48,506 nt of DNA from a virus, in IMG/VR virus record IMGVR_UViG_3300029263_001080, positions 1-48,506 of that record; one strand, written 5' to 3'. The stretch's first letter is position 1. Every line of letters begins with the position of its first letter. Positions 36,464-44,639 of this stretch are shown here, piece after piece. The position numbers and the translations under genes were made by a program. Below the pieces are notes generated by a model. The model searched no databases and was not told the origin of the DNA. It worked only from the letters and a program-made list of their open reading frames with translations.

Positions 36464-37012
36464 ATGAAAATCAAAAAATCAGAGCTACTTGCTCTAATCA
36501 AAGAAGAGATTATGGGTGAGATGGATGGTCTCACAATGATGGATGATCCCTATGACGATGCTGCTGTTCCAGATACAATGCAACGCGGTGGCGCTATGGA
36601 TCAGGTTGCCCAAGAAATGGAACAAATGATTACAGTCGAAATGGACGATGTTATTTCGATTATTTCAAACTATCTTGTTACCCAAGATAGCGCAGGCGCC
36701 CCCCAAAAGGCTGCAATGCGAGGAATGGCTATGCTTCGCGATGCTGGCTTCCGCGCCCCTGATCCCAGCACAATAGAGCAGATGATTTCACCCGAGATGG
36801 GAGACGAAGAGCCTATGATGCAGGAAGGTTTTGAAAACATCACCCCCGAGAATCTTGCAATCGTGGGAGATGTCGTCAAGAAAATGGCGCCGCTCCTTGG
36901 GGCTATGACTCTCCCTACCTTGATGCTCGCTATCCACAATGCCTTTAAGGCACAAGCAGGAACCGCTGAACAAGATAGAGGTGCGATTGAACAAGATAGA
37001 GGTGCGATGTGA
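36464..37012 (+). CDS. Tagged Met-rich protein, putative internal head protein
   Basis: 182 residues from ATG 36464. I prefer this start to the upstream TTG (36401) because AAAAGGAAAC lies at a suitable distance and the translation then begins with the tag 'MKIKKSELLALIKEEIMGE'. The protein is rich in Met, Asp and Glu. A hydrophobic helix 'MAPLLGAMTLPTLMLAIHNAF' (split here: MAPLLGAMTL, PTLMLAIHNAF) lies near the end. The last 15 codons hold a perfect 21-bp tandem duplication, giving EQDRGA twice. Function unknown; tag and hydrophobic helix would suit an internal protein that interacts with membranes during ejection. Confidence 0.72.
   Translation: MKIKKSELLALIKEEIMGEMDGLTMMDDPYDDAAVPDTMQRGGAMDQVAQEMEQMITVEMDDVISIISNYLVTQDSAGAPQKAAMRGMAMLRDAGFRAPDPSTIEQMISPEMGDEEPMMQEGFENITPENLAIVGDVVKKMAPLLGAMTLPTLMLAIHNAFKAQAGTAEQDRGAIEQDRGAM
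36967..37008 (+). repeat. Perfect 21-bp tandem duplication
   Basis: The unit at 36967-36987 is repeated exactly at 36988-37008. It adds seven codons in frame to the end of the tagged Met-rich protein. Each unit contains AGAGGT, and the second lies about 9 bases before ATG 37012, so the duplication also provides a ribosome-binding site for the holin-like gene. Exact identity suggests a recent event or ongoing slippage. Confidence 0.9.
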
Positions 37013-37212
37013 TGAGCAAAGAGCAAAAACAAGCACTACTCGACAGAAGTATACAAAAACTAACTTCCCGTAAACTGCTTGTGTGGCTTACAGCCACAGG
37101 TCTTATGGCTTTTGGCGGACTAGAATCAGCAGACTGGGTTATTATCTCTGGTCTGTATCTCGGTGGTCAATCCGTAATTGACGCTATTGTAAAACTAAAA
37201 GGACTAGAATAA
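37012..37212 (+). CDS. Holin-like small membrane protein
   Basis: 66 residues from ATG 37012, which overlaps the previous stop (TGATG); a GTG three bases earlier is less likely. After a charged N-terminus with 'KLTSRKLLVWLTATGLMAFG', a second hydrophobic segment 'ADWVIISGLYLGGQSVID' follows, then a short basic tail. Two short membrane segments, a small size and the 'LTSRK' and 'YLGGQSxxDA' elements are typical of small phage holins, which open the inner membrane at lysis. Spanin-like genes follow within 450 bp. No endolysin is recognised nearby. Confidence 0.6.
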   Translation: MSKEQKQALLDRSIQKLTSRKLLVWLTATGLMAFGGLESADWVIISGLYLGGQSVIDAIVKLKGLE

Positions 37213-37213
37213 A

Positions 37214-37612
37214 ATGAAACTTATAATGGAAAGCTGGAATAACTTCGTTAATGAAGAGGAGGCCAAGAGTTCATTCACTACTCCCGACACAGGACAAAAA
37301 ACAACAATTGAATTTTTAGGAATGAAAACAAAACATGACCAAACGGATGTTAATCTTCGGCTCGATGGCAAAGAAGACATAGAAACATACACAGCTTACG
37401 ATATTGACTCGCTAGCAGATTCAGTAATTTCCGACCTTGAAGAAAATTATGATGGTTATTGGTTTTTAGAAGATCAGCCCTACAATGAAAATTATATAAA
37501 AACTTTTAAAGCAAACTTGCTAAAAGTTTTAGAAGCCATAGGGGCAGATCCAGAAAAGGATGAACAAGATCGCGGATCTTATAGAGACAGAGACACAGGG
37601 GGGCTCTACTAA
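37214..37612 (+). CDS. Small acidic protein of unknown function
   Basis: This 132-residue protein starts one base after the holin-like gene. The N-terminus 'MKLIMESWNNFVNEEEAKSS' differs from the MKITK tag but resembles the short amphipathic targeting peptide of T4 internal proteins (MKTYQEFIAE) in size and in its acidic end; this is a weak resemblance. The body is soluble, acidic and mixed alpha/beta ('TTIEFLGMKTKHDQTDVNLR'), ending in a charged disordered tail. No motif recognised. Confidence 0.6.
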   Translation: MKLIMESWNNFVNEEEAKSSFTTPDTGQKTTIEFLGMKTKHDQTDVNLRLDGKEDIETYTAYDIDSLADSVISDLEENYDGYWFLEDQPYNENYIKTFKANLLKVLEAIGADPEKDEQDRGSYRDRDTGGLY

Positions 37613-37645
37613 TGAAACAAAGCCTGTTTATGCTTATGTCGCGTA

Positions 37646-38035
37646 TTGATTAATTTGAAAGAAAAAATTCTATCATTCTGTTTAAAACACTGGAAGGAGA
37701 TCGGGCTTGTCCTGCTCCTTCTTGTTGTGTTTGGTAAAAGCCGTTATGACGTGCTCAACATTATCAAAGCACACGAAGTCTCGCAGCAATCATTAAAGAC
37801 ACAGATAGAAGAGTTACAGGGCATCCACGCTGAAGAACTACAACAGCGAGATGAAGCCCTCGAAGAATACAGAATAAGAAATGAGAAGCTTGAGATGCGC
37901 TATCAAGATGCCTTGATTGATTTGTCAAACGAGATTGACAAAAAGAAGGAGCGTGTTATAAGAAACTATAGGGAAGACAAAGAAGCCCTTATCTTTCAGA
38001 TAGAAGACATCTACGGATTCACCTATGTTCCTTAG
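37646..38035 (+). CDS. Rz-like membrane protein with coiled coil
   Basis: 129 residues from TTG 37646. One N-terminal membrane segment ('WKEIGLVLLLLVVFG', about residues 16-30) is followed by a long charged coiled coil ('TQIEELQGIHAEELQQRDEA', 'LEEYRIRNEKLEMRYQDALI'). This is the layout of the inner-membrane spanin Rz. It overlaps the next gene by 11 bp in another frame, as Rz/Rz1 pairs often do, and lies close to the holin-like gene. The start is uncertain; no strong SD is visible. Another inner-membrane coiled-coil protein cannot be excluded. Confidence 0.55.
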   Translation: MINLKEKILSFCLKHWKEIGLVLLLLVVFGKSRYDVLNIIKAHEVSQQSLKTQIEELQGIHAEELQQRDEALEEYRIRNEKLEMRYQDALIDLSNEIDKKKERVIRNYREDKEALIFQIEDIYGFTYVP

Positions 38036-38432
38036 CTTATTGTTTATGATCTCGACTGCTGGCGCAAGCCCAGAGTTTTCTATTGTTGACGAAGGGGCGC
38101 TGTCCCCCATAGAGGGCGTTGTCTTTAACCCCGAGGCTTTGTCCGAGATTCTTACAGCACCACAGCGCGTGAAAGAAGAATGCGAGATCGAATGGATGAG
38201 AACGCTTGAAATAAAACAAAATGATTTCACTCTTGAGTTGGAGCAACAAATGATAAGATACAACTCCCTCAATAGAAAACACAACTTGATGATAATAGAA
38301 AAAGACACCGAGATTGTTGAGCTACAGAAGATCGTGAAGAAACAAGCCCCAGCCTATAAATGGATGTGGTTTGTAGGTGGTGTGGCCATCGGTGGCGCAA
38401 CTTACTATGGAATCCAACAGGCGGTTAAATGA
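38025..38432 (+). CDS. Exported coiled-coil protein with C-terminal membrane segment
   Basis: This 135-residue protein opens with a signal-like 'MFLSLLFMISTAGASPEF', has a charged coiled coil in the middle ('QQMIRYNSLNRKHNLMIIEK', 'DTEIVELQKIVKKQ') and ends in a hydrophobic segment 'WMWFVGGVAIGGATYYGIQ'. There is no lipobox Cys, so it is not a classical Rz1 outer-membrane spanin. Overlapping the Rz-like gene, it may be its partner or a single-chain spanin-like protein. It overlaps the next gene by 4 bp. Function inferred from layout only. Confidence 0.55.
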   Translation: MFLSLLFMISTAGASPEFSIVDEGALSPIEGVVFNPEALSEILTAPQRVKEECEIEWMRTLEIKQNDFTLELEQQMIRYNSLNRKHNLMIIEKDTEIVELQKIVKKQAPAYKWMWFVGGVAIGGATYYGIQQAVK

Positions 38433-38809
38433 GCAAAGATCCAGACTACATTGTCAAAGTAGAGCAGGCTATCGCCAAGAAGTATGGCGAAGAAGCGATC
38501 AAAAATCCCAAGGCAGATTGGGACGAGGCCAAAGAGAAGATCTATCTTGAACAGATGCGAGAACTCTATAAGAAGCAAAAGAAAAACGATGAGTCAAATG
38601 ATAAAGTAGAAGTAAATGGGATAAAGGTCTCCAAAAAACTACTTAATAGAGAGTCTAAAACAGGATGTCCTGTTTGTGGTGTCTTCTCTCATAGCACCCG
38701 TGATGATGTTTCTCTTGTAAAGTTTGAATGCTGTTACGACTGTTACATCAAATGGGTTCAAGGAAGGGAAGAGCGCTGGAAAGAAGGGTGGAGACCCAAA
38801 CAGAATTAG
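38429..38809 (+). CDS. Zinc-finger protein of unknown function
   Basis: This 126-residue protein has a helical, charged N-terminal half and a C-terminal zinc ribbon: 'KTGCPVCGVFS' and, 20 residues on, 'FECCYDCYIKWVQGREERW' give CxxC and CxxC ligands. Tryptophans and Arg/Glu follow. From memory, similar small zinc-finger proteins are frequent near terminase in marine phages, without known role. Nucleic-acid binding is the usual expectation. It overlaps the previous gene by 4 bp. Confidence 0.68.
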   Translation: MSKDPDYIVKVEQAIAKKYGEEAIKNPKADWDEAKEKIYLEQMRELYKKQKKNDESNDKVEVNGIKVSKKLLNRESKTGCPVCGVFSHSTRDDVSLVKFECCYDCYIKWVQGREERWKEGWRPKQN

Positions 38810-38840
38810 CAACTACTTACTTGAAAAGGAACTTTACACA

Positions 38841-39389
38841 ATGGCTACAGTTTACGAAATCGTCCAGGGCTTATCACAAGCCGCAGCAAACGCCTACGAC
38901 GGCGCAATGACCGAAGATGGCGAACCCATTAAGGCAGGTCTAAAGAGAGAAGAGGGCAACCCCCTTATAGACAAGAGAGTGATGGATGGATTTAATGTCA
39001 AGTTCCACGGCAATATGATGCGTCTTTCTTACATGTCAGAAGTCACTCTTAAAGAGGTTTACGCTAACGGTTTTGAGTCTGATGTCGAATCACAGATGGC
39101 TGAGATTGTAAAATTCCTTAAGAAAGAAGCCCGCAAGATTACCGGTTCTACTGTTAAACTCACTAAAGAGGGGGAGATTGACATTCGTGTCGAGAACTCT
39201 TCAAGAGTCCGCTCTTGGGTTACAGCCGTTATAGAATACAAAGTCGGCGGAATGGAAGAAGTTGCCGTCGTTGGCGAAGCAACCGAAGACAAGCTTGCTG
39301 CCGGATGGGAAAAGTTTATGAAGCAAGGTGGACTCGGTAAGCGTCCCCCGAACGATAAGAGACCAAAAAACTCAGGAGAAAAAAAATGA
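38841..39389 (+). CDS. Conserved-looking protein of unknown function near terminase
   Basis: 182 residues from ATG 38841 ('MATVYEIVQGLSQAAANAYD'). A start at 38724 would lie inside the zinc-finger gene and add 39 residues of frame-shadow sequence; AAAAGGA about 10 bases before 38841 supports the later start. The protein has a folded N-terminal domain ('NVKFHGNMMRLSYMSEVTLK', 'RSWVTAVIEYKVGG') and a Lys/Pro/Gly-rich tail. It ends over the ATG of the next tagged gene (aaaATGa). Position before terminase is compatible with a packaging accessory or small terminase, but no helix-turn-helix is evident. Confidence 0.65.
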   Translation: MATVYEIVQGLSQAAANAYDGAMTEDGEPIKAGLKREEGNPLIDKRVMDGFNVKFHGNMMRLSYMSEVTLKEVYANGFESDVESQMAEIVKFLKKEARKITGSTVKLTKEGEIDIRVENSSRVRSWVTAVIEYKVGGMEEVAVVGEATEDKLAAGWEKFMKQGGLGKRPPNDKRPKNSGEKK

Positions 39390-39655
39390 AAATAACAAAA
39401 GCAAAATTAAAGCAGATTATCAAAGAAGAGATAGGTAACCTTTCCCATGAGGATGAACTGGGCGGAACAGAGCCGCGCTTTGACACTAGAACGCGCAGCC
39501 CAGAGCAGAAATTAATTCATGCCCTTGCCGCTCGTGCTAAATTAGATAAAATGTCCCAAGAAGAGCTAGAAGCCTTGGCTGGCGGTGATGAAGAGGTTAT
39601 GAAACTTATTGATTCTATTCAGCGCAATCAGATGTATGACGATCCAAGAATGTAA
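39386..39655 (+). CDS. Small tagged protein, putative internal head protein
   Basis: This 89-residue protein overlaps the previous gene by 4 bp behind a CAGGAGAAAA site. Residues 1-16 are 'MKITKAKLKQIIKEEIGN', nearly identical to the copy at 35590. The body is acidic and helical ('QKLIHALAARAKLDKMSQEE', 'LEALAGGDEEVMKLIDSIQR'). It sits just ahead of the terminase gene, apart from the main block of tagged genes. No other motif recognised. Confidence 0.72.
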   Translation: MKITKAKLKQIIKEEIGNLSHEDELGGTEPRFDTRTRSPEQKLIHALAARAKLDKMSQEELEALAGGDEEVMKLIDSIQRNQMYDDPRM

Positions 39656-39665
39656 AGTAAAATGA

Positions 39666-41246
39666 ATGCCAAGATTAACGAAAAAGCAGATACTCAAAGA
39701 AGTCGTTAAGTGTGGTAAAGACCCCTCTTACTTCCTCAAGAACTATGCCCGCATCTCTCACCCGATGCACGGGCTTATGTTGTTTAAGACTTACGATTAT
39801 CAAGATGTCTTACTAGACGACTTCAATGATTACCGATTTAATGTAATCAACAAAGGGCGCCAGCTAGGAATTTCAACGATTACTGCTGGCTACATTGTTT
39901 GGATGATGTTGTTTCATAGAGACAAAGCCATCCTTGTTATGGCCACCAAGTTTGAAACAGCAGGCAACTTAGTTCGCAAAGTCAAAAACATAATGAAGAA
40001 CCTTCCTGACTGGATCAGGATTGCTAGCATCACAACTGATAACCGCACATCATTTGAGTTGTCTAATGGCTCCTCAATCAAGGCCGCCTCAACATCGGGC
40101 GACGCTGGTCGCTCTGAGGCTCTGTCCCTGCTTGTTCTTGATGAGGCAGGACACATTGAGGGTCTAGAAGATCTCTGGACTGGTCTTTACCCAACGCTAT
40201 CTACTGGTGGTCGCTGCATTGCAATCTCGACACCAAACGGCGTTGGTAACTGGTTCCACAAAACTTGTGTTGGCGCTGAGAGCAATGAAAATAATTTTCA
40301 TCTTACAACGCTTATGTGGGATGTCCATCCAGAAAGAGACGAAGATTGGTTCAAGAAAGAGACCAAGAACATGACCAAGCGCCAAATTGCGCAGGAGTTA
40401 GAATGTAACTTCAACACATCTGGTGAAACTGTTGTTGATCCGAAAAGCATAGAGTGGATGATGTCGCTTGTTAGAGAACCAAAGCACAGAACAGGCTTCG
40501 ACAGAAACTTCTGGATTTGGGAAGAGCACGACCCAAGCTGTAACTACCTTATAGCAGCCGATGTGGCTCGTGGCGATGGTGCCGATAATTCTACATTTCA
40601 CGTCTTAAAGCTTGAAACAATGGAGATTATTGGAGAATACCAGGGCAAACTCACACCCGATCTTTATGCGAATATGCTAAATCAAGTTGGAAGACAATTT
40701 GGAAATGCTATGATGGTAGTGGAGAACAATTCAATTGGCTACACTGTTATAGACAAACTTATAGAGTATGCTTATCCAAACCTTTACTATTCCATTAAAT
40801 CCACACACGAATATATTGACCAGCATATGGGAGAACATCAAAGCAATGCTATCGCAGGCTTCTCCACTACGTCAAAAACCAGACCTCTCATCGTAGCTAA
40901 GTTGGAAGAGTTTATAAGAAACAAACTAATTAAAATATATTCTTCGCGCTTAACAAACGAATTTAGAACATTCATTTGGAATAACGGAAAACCACAAGCA
41001 ATGAGGGGATACAACGACGATTTAGTAATGGCTCTTGCCATCTGCTGCTGGGTTAGAGACACAGCGCTACAAACAAGCGCAAGAGATTTGAATTACCAAA
41101 AGGCATTTGTTGATGCTATCATAACCTCTAAGACAACCTTTAACACCCAAATAAAAGGGCAAATAGGCTACACAGGCGAAGACTGCAATAGTAAAATGAA
41201 TGAAGCCCAGAATCTATATTCCCAATATATGTGGATAATAAAGTGA
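39666..41246 (+). CDS. 17: Terminase large subunit, gp17-like
   Basis: This 526-residue protein has the packaging ATPase domain with Walker A-like 'NKGRQLGIST' (about 62-71), Walker B 'LLVLDEAGHI' (155-164) and a coupling region 'IAISTPNGVGNWF'. 'QELECNFNTSGETV' leads into the nuclease domain, with Asp299 in 'AADVARGDGAD', Glu353 in 'VVENNSIG' and Asp451/Asp452 in 'NDDLVMALA'. It packs DNA into the prohead through the portal and cuts the concatemer. Its length is a little below T4 gp17 (610). It lies 9 bp before the portal; the tail sheath and tube genes that separate them in T4 are absent here. Confidence 0.95.
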   Translation: MPRLTKKQILKEVVKCGKDPSYFLKNYARISHPMHGLMLFKTYDYQDVLLDDFNDYRFNVINKGRQLGISTITAGYIVWMMLFHRDKAILVMATKFETAGNLVRKVKNIMKNLPDWIRIASITTDNRTSFELSNGSSIKAASTSGDAGRSEALSLLVLDEAGHIEGLEDLWTGLYPTLSTGGRCIAISTPNGVGNWFHKTCVGAESNENNFHLTTLMWDVHPERDEDWFKKETKNMTKRQIAQELECNFNTSGETVVDPKSIEWMMSLVREPKHRTGFDRNFWIWEEHDPSCNYLIAADVARGDGADNSTFHVLKLETMEIIGEYQGKLTPDLYANMLNQVGRQFGNAMMVVENNSIGYTVIDKLIEYAYPNLYYSIKSTHEYIDQHMGEHQSNAIAGFSTTSKTRPLIVAKLEEFIRNKLIKIYSSRLTNEFRTFIWNNGKPQAMRGYNDDLVMALAICCWVRDTALQTSARDLNYQKAFVDAIITSKTTFNTQIKGQIGYTGEDCNSKMNEAQNLYSQYMWIIK

Positions 41247-41254
41247 GAAATTAA

Positions 41255-43252
41255 ATGGCACCAAGAAATCCGAAAGAAGGCAAGAACCCAGCTAACAGAG
41301 ATTCCCAACTATTCAGGGCTCTCACTCGTTTGTTTTCTGGACCTATTGTAAGTTATCGTTCTGAATCAGGGCGCAAAATCCGCAAGCAGCATCTAGATAA
41401 GTTTTCTACCAGATTCAAGTCAGCATCAGGGCAACAGTTTAAGAAGCAATCTTACAACCCGTTAGACACCATAGCGGCCAATGCTATCGCAAACCAACAG
41501 CGCTCCGAGCGCTATATGGATTTCGATCAAATGGAGTATATGCCCGAACTTGCTTCATCACTGGACATTTATGCAGACGAGATGACTACGTTCTCTGCAC
41601 TATCTCCAATGCTAAACATCAAGTGCCGTAACGATGAGATAAAAGCGGTCCTCAACATCTTGTATCACAACGTAATGAACTTGGAACACAACCTTTTTGG
41701 TTGGTGTCGCACAATGTGTAAGTATGGAGATCTTATCCTCTATTTAGATATTGATGATGAGATGGGCATTCAATCCACAATTTCAATACCACTACAAGAA
41801 ATGGAGAGATTAGAAGGTCTGGATGCGACAAATCCAAATTATGTCCAATATCAATGGAATTCTGCCGGGATGACATTTGAGAATTGGCAGGTTGCCCACT
41901 TCCGCATTCTTGGTAATGATAAATATGCTCCCTACGGAACATCTGTCTTGGAGCCTGTCCGCCGCATTTGGCGCCAGCTTACGCTAATGGAAGATGCTAT
42001 GATGGCTTATCGCATTGTTCGATCTTCTGAGCGCAAGGTTTTTAAGATTGATGTTGGCGCGATTCCTCCACAGGAAGTCGAGCAATATATGCAGAACATT
42101 GTAACAAAGCTAAAAAGACACACAATTGTCAATAAAGACACAGGCCGCATCGATCTTCGTTACAACCCAATGTCAATTGAAGAAGACTACTACATCCCAG
42201 TTCGCGCTGGATCTGTTACAGACATTCAGTCTATTGCTGGCGGCCAGAACACAACAGCGATTGACGATGTTAAATATCTCCGCGACAAGATGTTCTCCGG
42301 CCTAAAGATTCCTCAATCCTATCTCACAATGGGCGAAGGCGCAACAGAAGACAAGACGACTCTTGCCACAAAAGACATTCGCTTTGCCCGCACAATTCAA
42401 AGGTTACAACGTTCTGTTATTCACGAGTTGGAAAAGGTCGGCATAATCCATCTTTACACTCTCGGCTACAGAGGCGAAGACCTGCTTAACTTTAAGCTTG
42501 CCCTCAATAACCCAAGTAAGATCGCTGAACTACAAGAACTCGAACACTGGAAGACTAAGTTTGACATCGCAGCGTCAGCAACCGAAGGCTACTTCTCGCG
42601 CCGTTGGGTTACCGATAACATTTTTGGAATGTCACACGAGGAGTTCCTACGCAATCAGAGAGAGCAATACTACGATCGTAAGCACGACACAGCACTTGAG
42701 GCCGTTGCCGAAGCAGCTTCCGGTGGCGAAGATGGAGGTGGCCTTGATCTAGGTGGAGGCGAAGGTGGCGATCTTGATCTTGGCGGCGAAGAGGGGGGCG
42801 ACCTCGATCTTGGCGGCGATGAGGGCGGTGATGAAGGTGGAGGCGAAGACGACAGCCCGCTTCTCGCAGCACCTCCGGGTTCTCGCCGTTCACCGCGTTT
42901 GGCAAAAAAACAAAAATGGAACCTAAACAATAGATCAAGAAAAGGTAAAACTTATACAACCAAGGGTTCAAAGGGCAAGACCTATCGAAAGGTTGCCGTA
43001 GACAAAAGACCCCAGGGCGCAAGAACTCGCAACTATGCTAGCACTCCTACACCTGAAATGAACACCTACAGGACAAATAATCTTGGTGCTTCTGAGTTAA
43101 GATCACTCTCAAGGGGCATTTATGAAGAGCAAGACCCTAATTACTTGCGAGATCAAAAAGAAGAACAAGCCCTTCTTGAAGTAAATAGCTCGATTAAGAT
43201 GCTAATAGAAAGCTTGAAAACAAAAGAAATGGAGAACAGCAATGAAGAGTAG
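41255..43252 (+). CDS. 20: Portal protein, gp20-like, with Gly/Asp-rich C-terminal insert
   Basis: 665 residues. The T4-type portal core is recognisable: 'QMEYMPELASSLDIYADEM' near residue 90, 'RIVRSSERKVFKIDVG' (about 250), 'YLRDKMFSGLKIPQSYL' (about 345) and 'FARTIQRLQRSVIHEL' (about 380). The portal is the 12-subunit ring through which DNA enters and leaves and on which the prohead is started. After the core comes a repetitive Gly/Asp/Glu stretch (about residues 489-530), then a basic segment 'RRSPRLAKKQKWNLNNRSRK' and a helical C-terminus. It is longer than T4 gp20 (524). The ATG at 43242 of the next gene overlaps its end. Confidence 0.93.
   Translation: MAPRNPKEGKNPANRDSQLFRALTRLFSGPIVSYRSESGRKIRKQHLDKFSTRFKSASGQQFKKQSYNPLDTIAANAIANQQRSERYMDFDQMEYMPELASSLDIYADEMTTFSALSPMLNIKCRNDEIKAVLNILYHNVMNLEHNLFGWCRTMCKYGDLILYLDIDDEMGIQSTISIPLQEMERLEGLDATNPNYVQYQWNSAGMTFENWQVAHFRILGNDKYAPYGTSVLEPVRRIWRQLTLMEDAMMAYRIVRSSERKVFKIDVGAIPPQEVEQYMQNIVTKLKRHTIVNKDTGRIDLRYNPMSIEEDYYIPVRAGSVTDIQSIAGGQNTTAIDDVKYLRDKMFSGLKIPQSYLTMGEGATEDKTTLATKDIRFARTIQRLQRSVIHELEKVGIIHLYTLGYRGEDLLNFKLALNNPSKIAELQELEHWKTKFDIAASATEGYFSRRWVTDNIFGMSHEEFLRNQREQYYDRKHDTALEAVAEAASGGEDGGGLDLGGGEGGDLDLGGEEGGDLDLGGDEGGDEGGGEDDSPLLAAPPGSRRSPRLAKKQKWNLNNRSRKGKTYTTKGSKGKTYRKVAVDKRPQGARTRNYASTPTPEMNTYRTNNLGASELRSLSRGIYEEQDPNYLRDQKEEQALLEVNSSIKMLIESLKTKEMENSNEE
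42721..42852 (+). repeat. In-frame repeats coding GGxxGGDLDLGG in the portal gene
   Basis: Degenerate units of about 30-36 bp built around GG(G/D/E)EGGDLDLGG follow one another at the C-terminal side of the portal. The encoded stretch is very acidic and probably flexible, and is followed at once by a basic stretch. The minus strand reads as Pro/Ser-rich shadow sequence. Confidence 0.8.
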
Positions 43253-44072
43253 ACACAATAAAAAGAGAAACACAGCGTTTGTTTTTGAAGCTCTCGCTCG
43301 TGAGGCAACTGTTGCCATCATTAAGGGCGACACCGAACGAAAAGAAAAAGTTGTCTCTATTGTCCGCAAGCATTTCACAAACAACTCTTTATTAAAGAAA
43401 GACCTAGAGTGTTATCGTTCTCTTTACGAAAACCAAAATCTTAACGAGGGCACGAGCCAAAAGATTATAGAAGCAGCCAAGGTTTCTAAGCATTTGATTG
43501 ATCCCACTGGTTTGTTCAAACAACAGACCGAGATAATTAACGACATCAATAAAGACCTTTCTCCAGCAACATTTAATAACTTCGTCCCCAACTATAGGTC
43601 CCTTGCTACAATCGCCAAGATGTTTAACACTGACTCACCTAAAGAATCAGTAATTCTTGAAACAAGAATTGTCCAAGGAATGACCAGCAGAGTAGAAGAG
43701 AAAGAAATGGAACCGATTGACAGCATTACCTATGCGACTTTCGCAAAGAAATTTAACGAAACTTATGGTGACTCTTTGCTGCGAGAACAAAAGGAACTAC
43801 TCAACCACTACATCTCAAATTTCTCACACGACGACCTTGAGACCAAAATCTATCTAAACAGAGAACTAAGCAGATTAAAGCAATCTCTGTCAGAAGCAAC
43901 GAGTGTCGAGGAAGTCTCCCAAGATTCAGAAATGGTCCGCAAGACAAATGCTGTAAGAGAAAGAATTGAGGCTTTGTCAAAAGAGACAAACCTAAACGAA
44001 TCTACCCTGATGACCATCTTGAAAACACAGGAACTTGTAAAGGAAATCCACACCGATGCCAGTAACGATTAG
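43242..44072 (+). CDS. Putative prohead-core or head-assembly protein after portal
   Basis: This 276-residue protein has its ATG within the end of the portal gene. It begins 'MKSRHNKKRNTAFVFEALAR', an opening I recall from proteins next to portals in marine T4-like phages. It is almost entirely helical and charged, without membrane segments; 'ELSRLKQSLSEATSVEEVSQ' and the C-terminus are likely coiled. In T4 the genes between portal and protease (67, 68) encode prohead core proteins, so that role is inferred from position. No catalytic motif was found. Confidence 0.7.
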   Translation: MKSRHNKKRNTAFVFEALAREATVAIIKGDTERKEKVVSIVRKHFTNNSLLKKDLECYRSLYENQNLNEGTSQKIIEAAKVSKHLIDPTGLFKQQTEIINDINKDLSPATFNNFVPNYRSLATIAKMFNTDSPKESVILETRIVQGMTSRVEEKEMEPIDSITYATFAKKFNETYGDSLLREQKELLNHYISNFSHDDLETKIYLNRELSRLKQSLSEATSVEEVSQDSEMVRKTNAVRERIEALSKETNLNESTLMTILKTQELVKEIHTDASND

Positions 44073-44631
44073 AATCATTCCGGTTCCAGAGCCGATTAAG
44101 GTCACAATAAAGCCAAAAGGGCCACCACCTACGGTAACATTGGAATTAGATGTTCGTAAGTCATTAAGCGGAGATCTGATGATTTTCGACCACGGCGACA
44201 TTGACATCGTCCTTTCTGGTAAAGATAAGAAGGTCACTGCGTTTCCAAAGCAGACAATGACTGATTTTACCTACGGCGCACAAAACAGATTATTCGCCCA
44301 CCTTGCTCGCAAGGGCATCATTATGCCTGAGTCTATTCAAGGCGCCTCCTACTACGGCGCAATGGAGGCACAGCTACAAGAAGCAGCGGACGGCAAACTA
44401 AACGCCGCCAAGTTTGCGCTTGTAAGCATTGAGAGGTTTATAAAAGAAGAGAAGCCCTACTACGAAAATGTAGAGGCCGATGTAGCTGGCTTTGAAGAGG
44501 AATACACAGATCCCGATAAGACAGATTCCACAGAACTCGGCGAAGTGCCACAACGCGATGAGCAGGGCTCTATCCGCAAGGGTTACGGCGGACGAGACTC
44601 CTATTCTATGTCCTACATGTATACAATATAG
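44056..44631 (+). CDS. Head-module protein of unknown function
   Basis: This 191-residue protein overlaps the previous gene by 17 bp. The N-terminus is beta-type with many Pro, Ile and Val ('MPVTIRIIPVPEPIKVTIKP'). A helical middle ('NRLFAHLARKGIIMPESIQG', 'KFALVSIERFIKEEKPYYEN') and an acidic, Gly/Tyr-rich tail ('YGGRDSYSMSYMYTI') follow. No family recognised. It lies between portal and protease, so head assembly or DNA-packaging support is likely. The transcript continues into a membrane-protein gene 8 bp later. Confidence 0.68.
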   Translation: MPVTIRIIPVPEPIKVTIKPKGPPPTVTLELDVRKSLSGDLMIFDHGDIDIVLSGKDKKVTAFPKQTMTDFTYGAQNRLFAHLARKGIIMPESIQGASYYGAMEAQLQEAADGKLNAAKFALVSIERFIKEEKPYYENVEADVAGFEEEYTDPDKTDSTELGEVPQRDEQGSIRKGYGGRDSYSMSYMYTI

Positions 44632-44639
44632 AGGAAACA

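Noticed and set aside
37612-37653. 13-codon ORF between 37612 and the Rz-like gene
   Set aside because: It is coupled by position but too short to judge, with no structure or similarity to support it.
38025-38432. Outer-membrane lipoprotein spanin (Rz1)
   Set aside because: The overlap with an Rz-like gene suggested it, but there is no lipobox cysteine and the C-terminus has a membrane segment.
42609-43022. Pro/Arg/Ser-rich frames on the minus strand
   Set aside because: They are the complement of the Gly/Asp repeat in the portal gene; no ribosome-binding site and no independent coding character.
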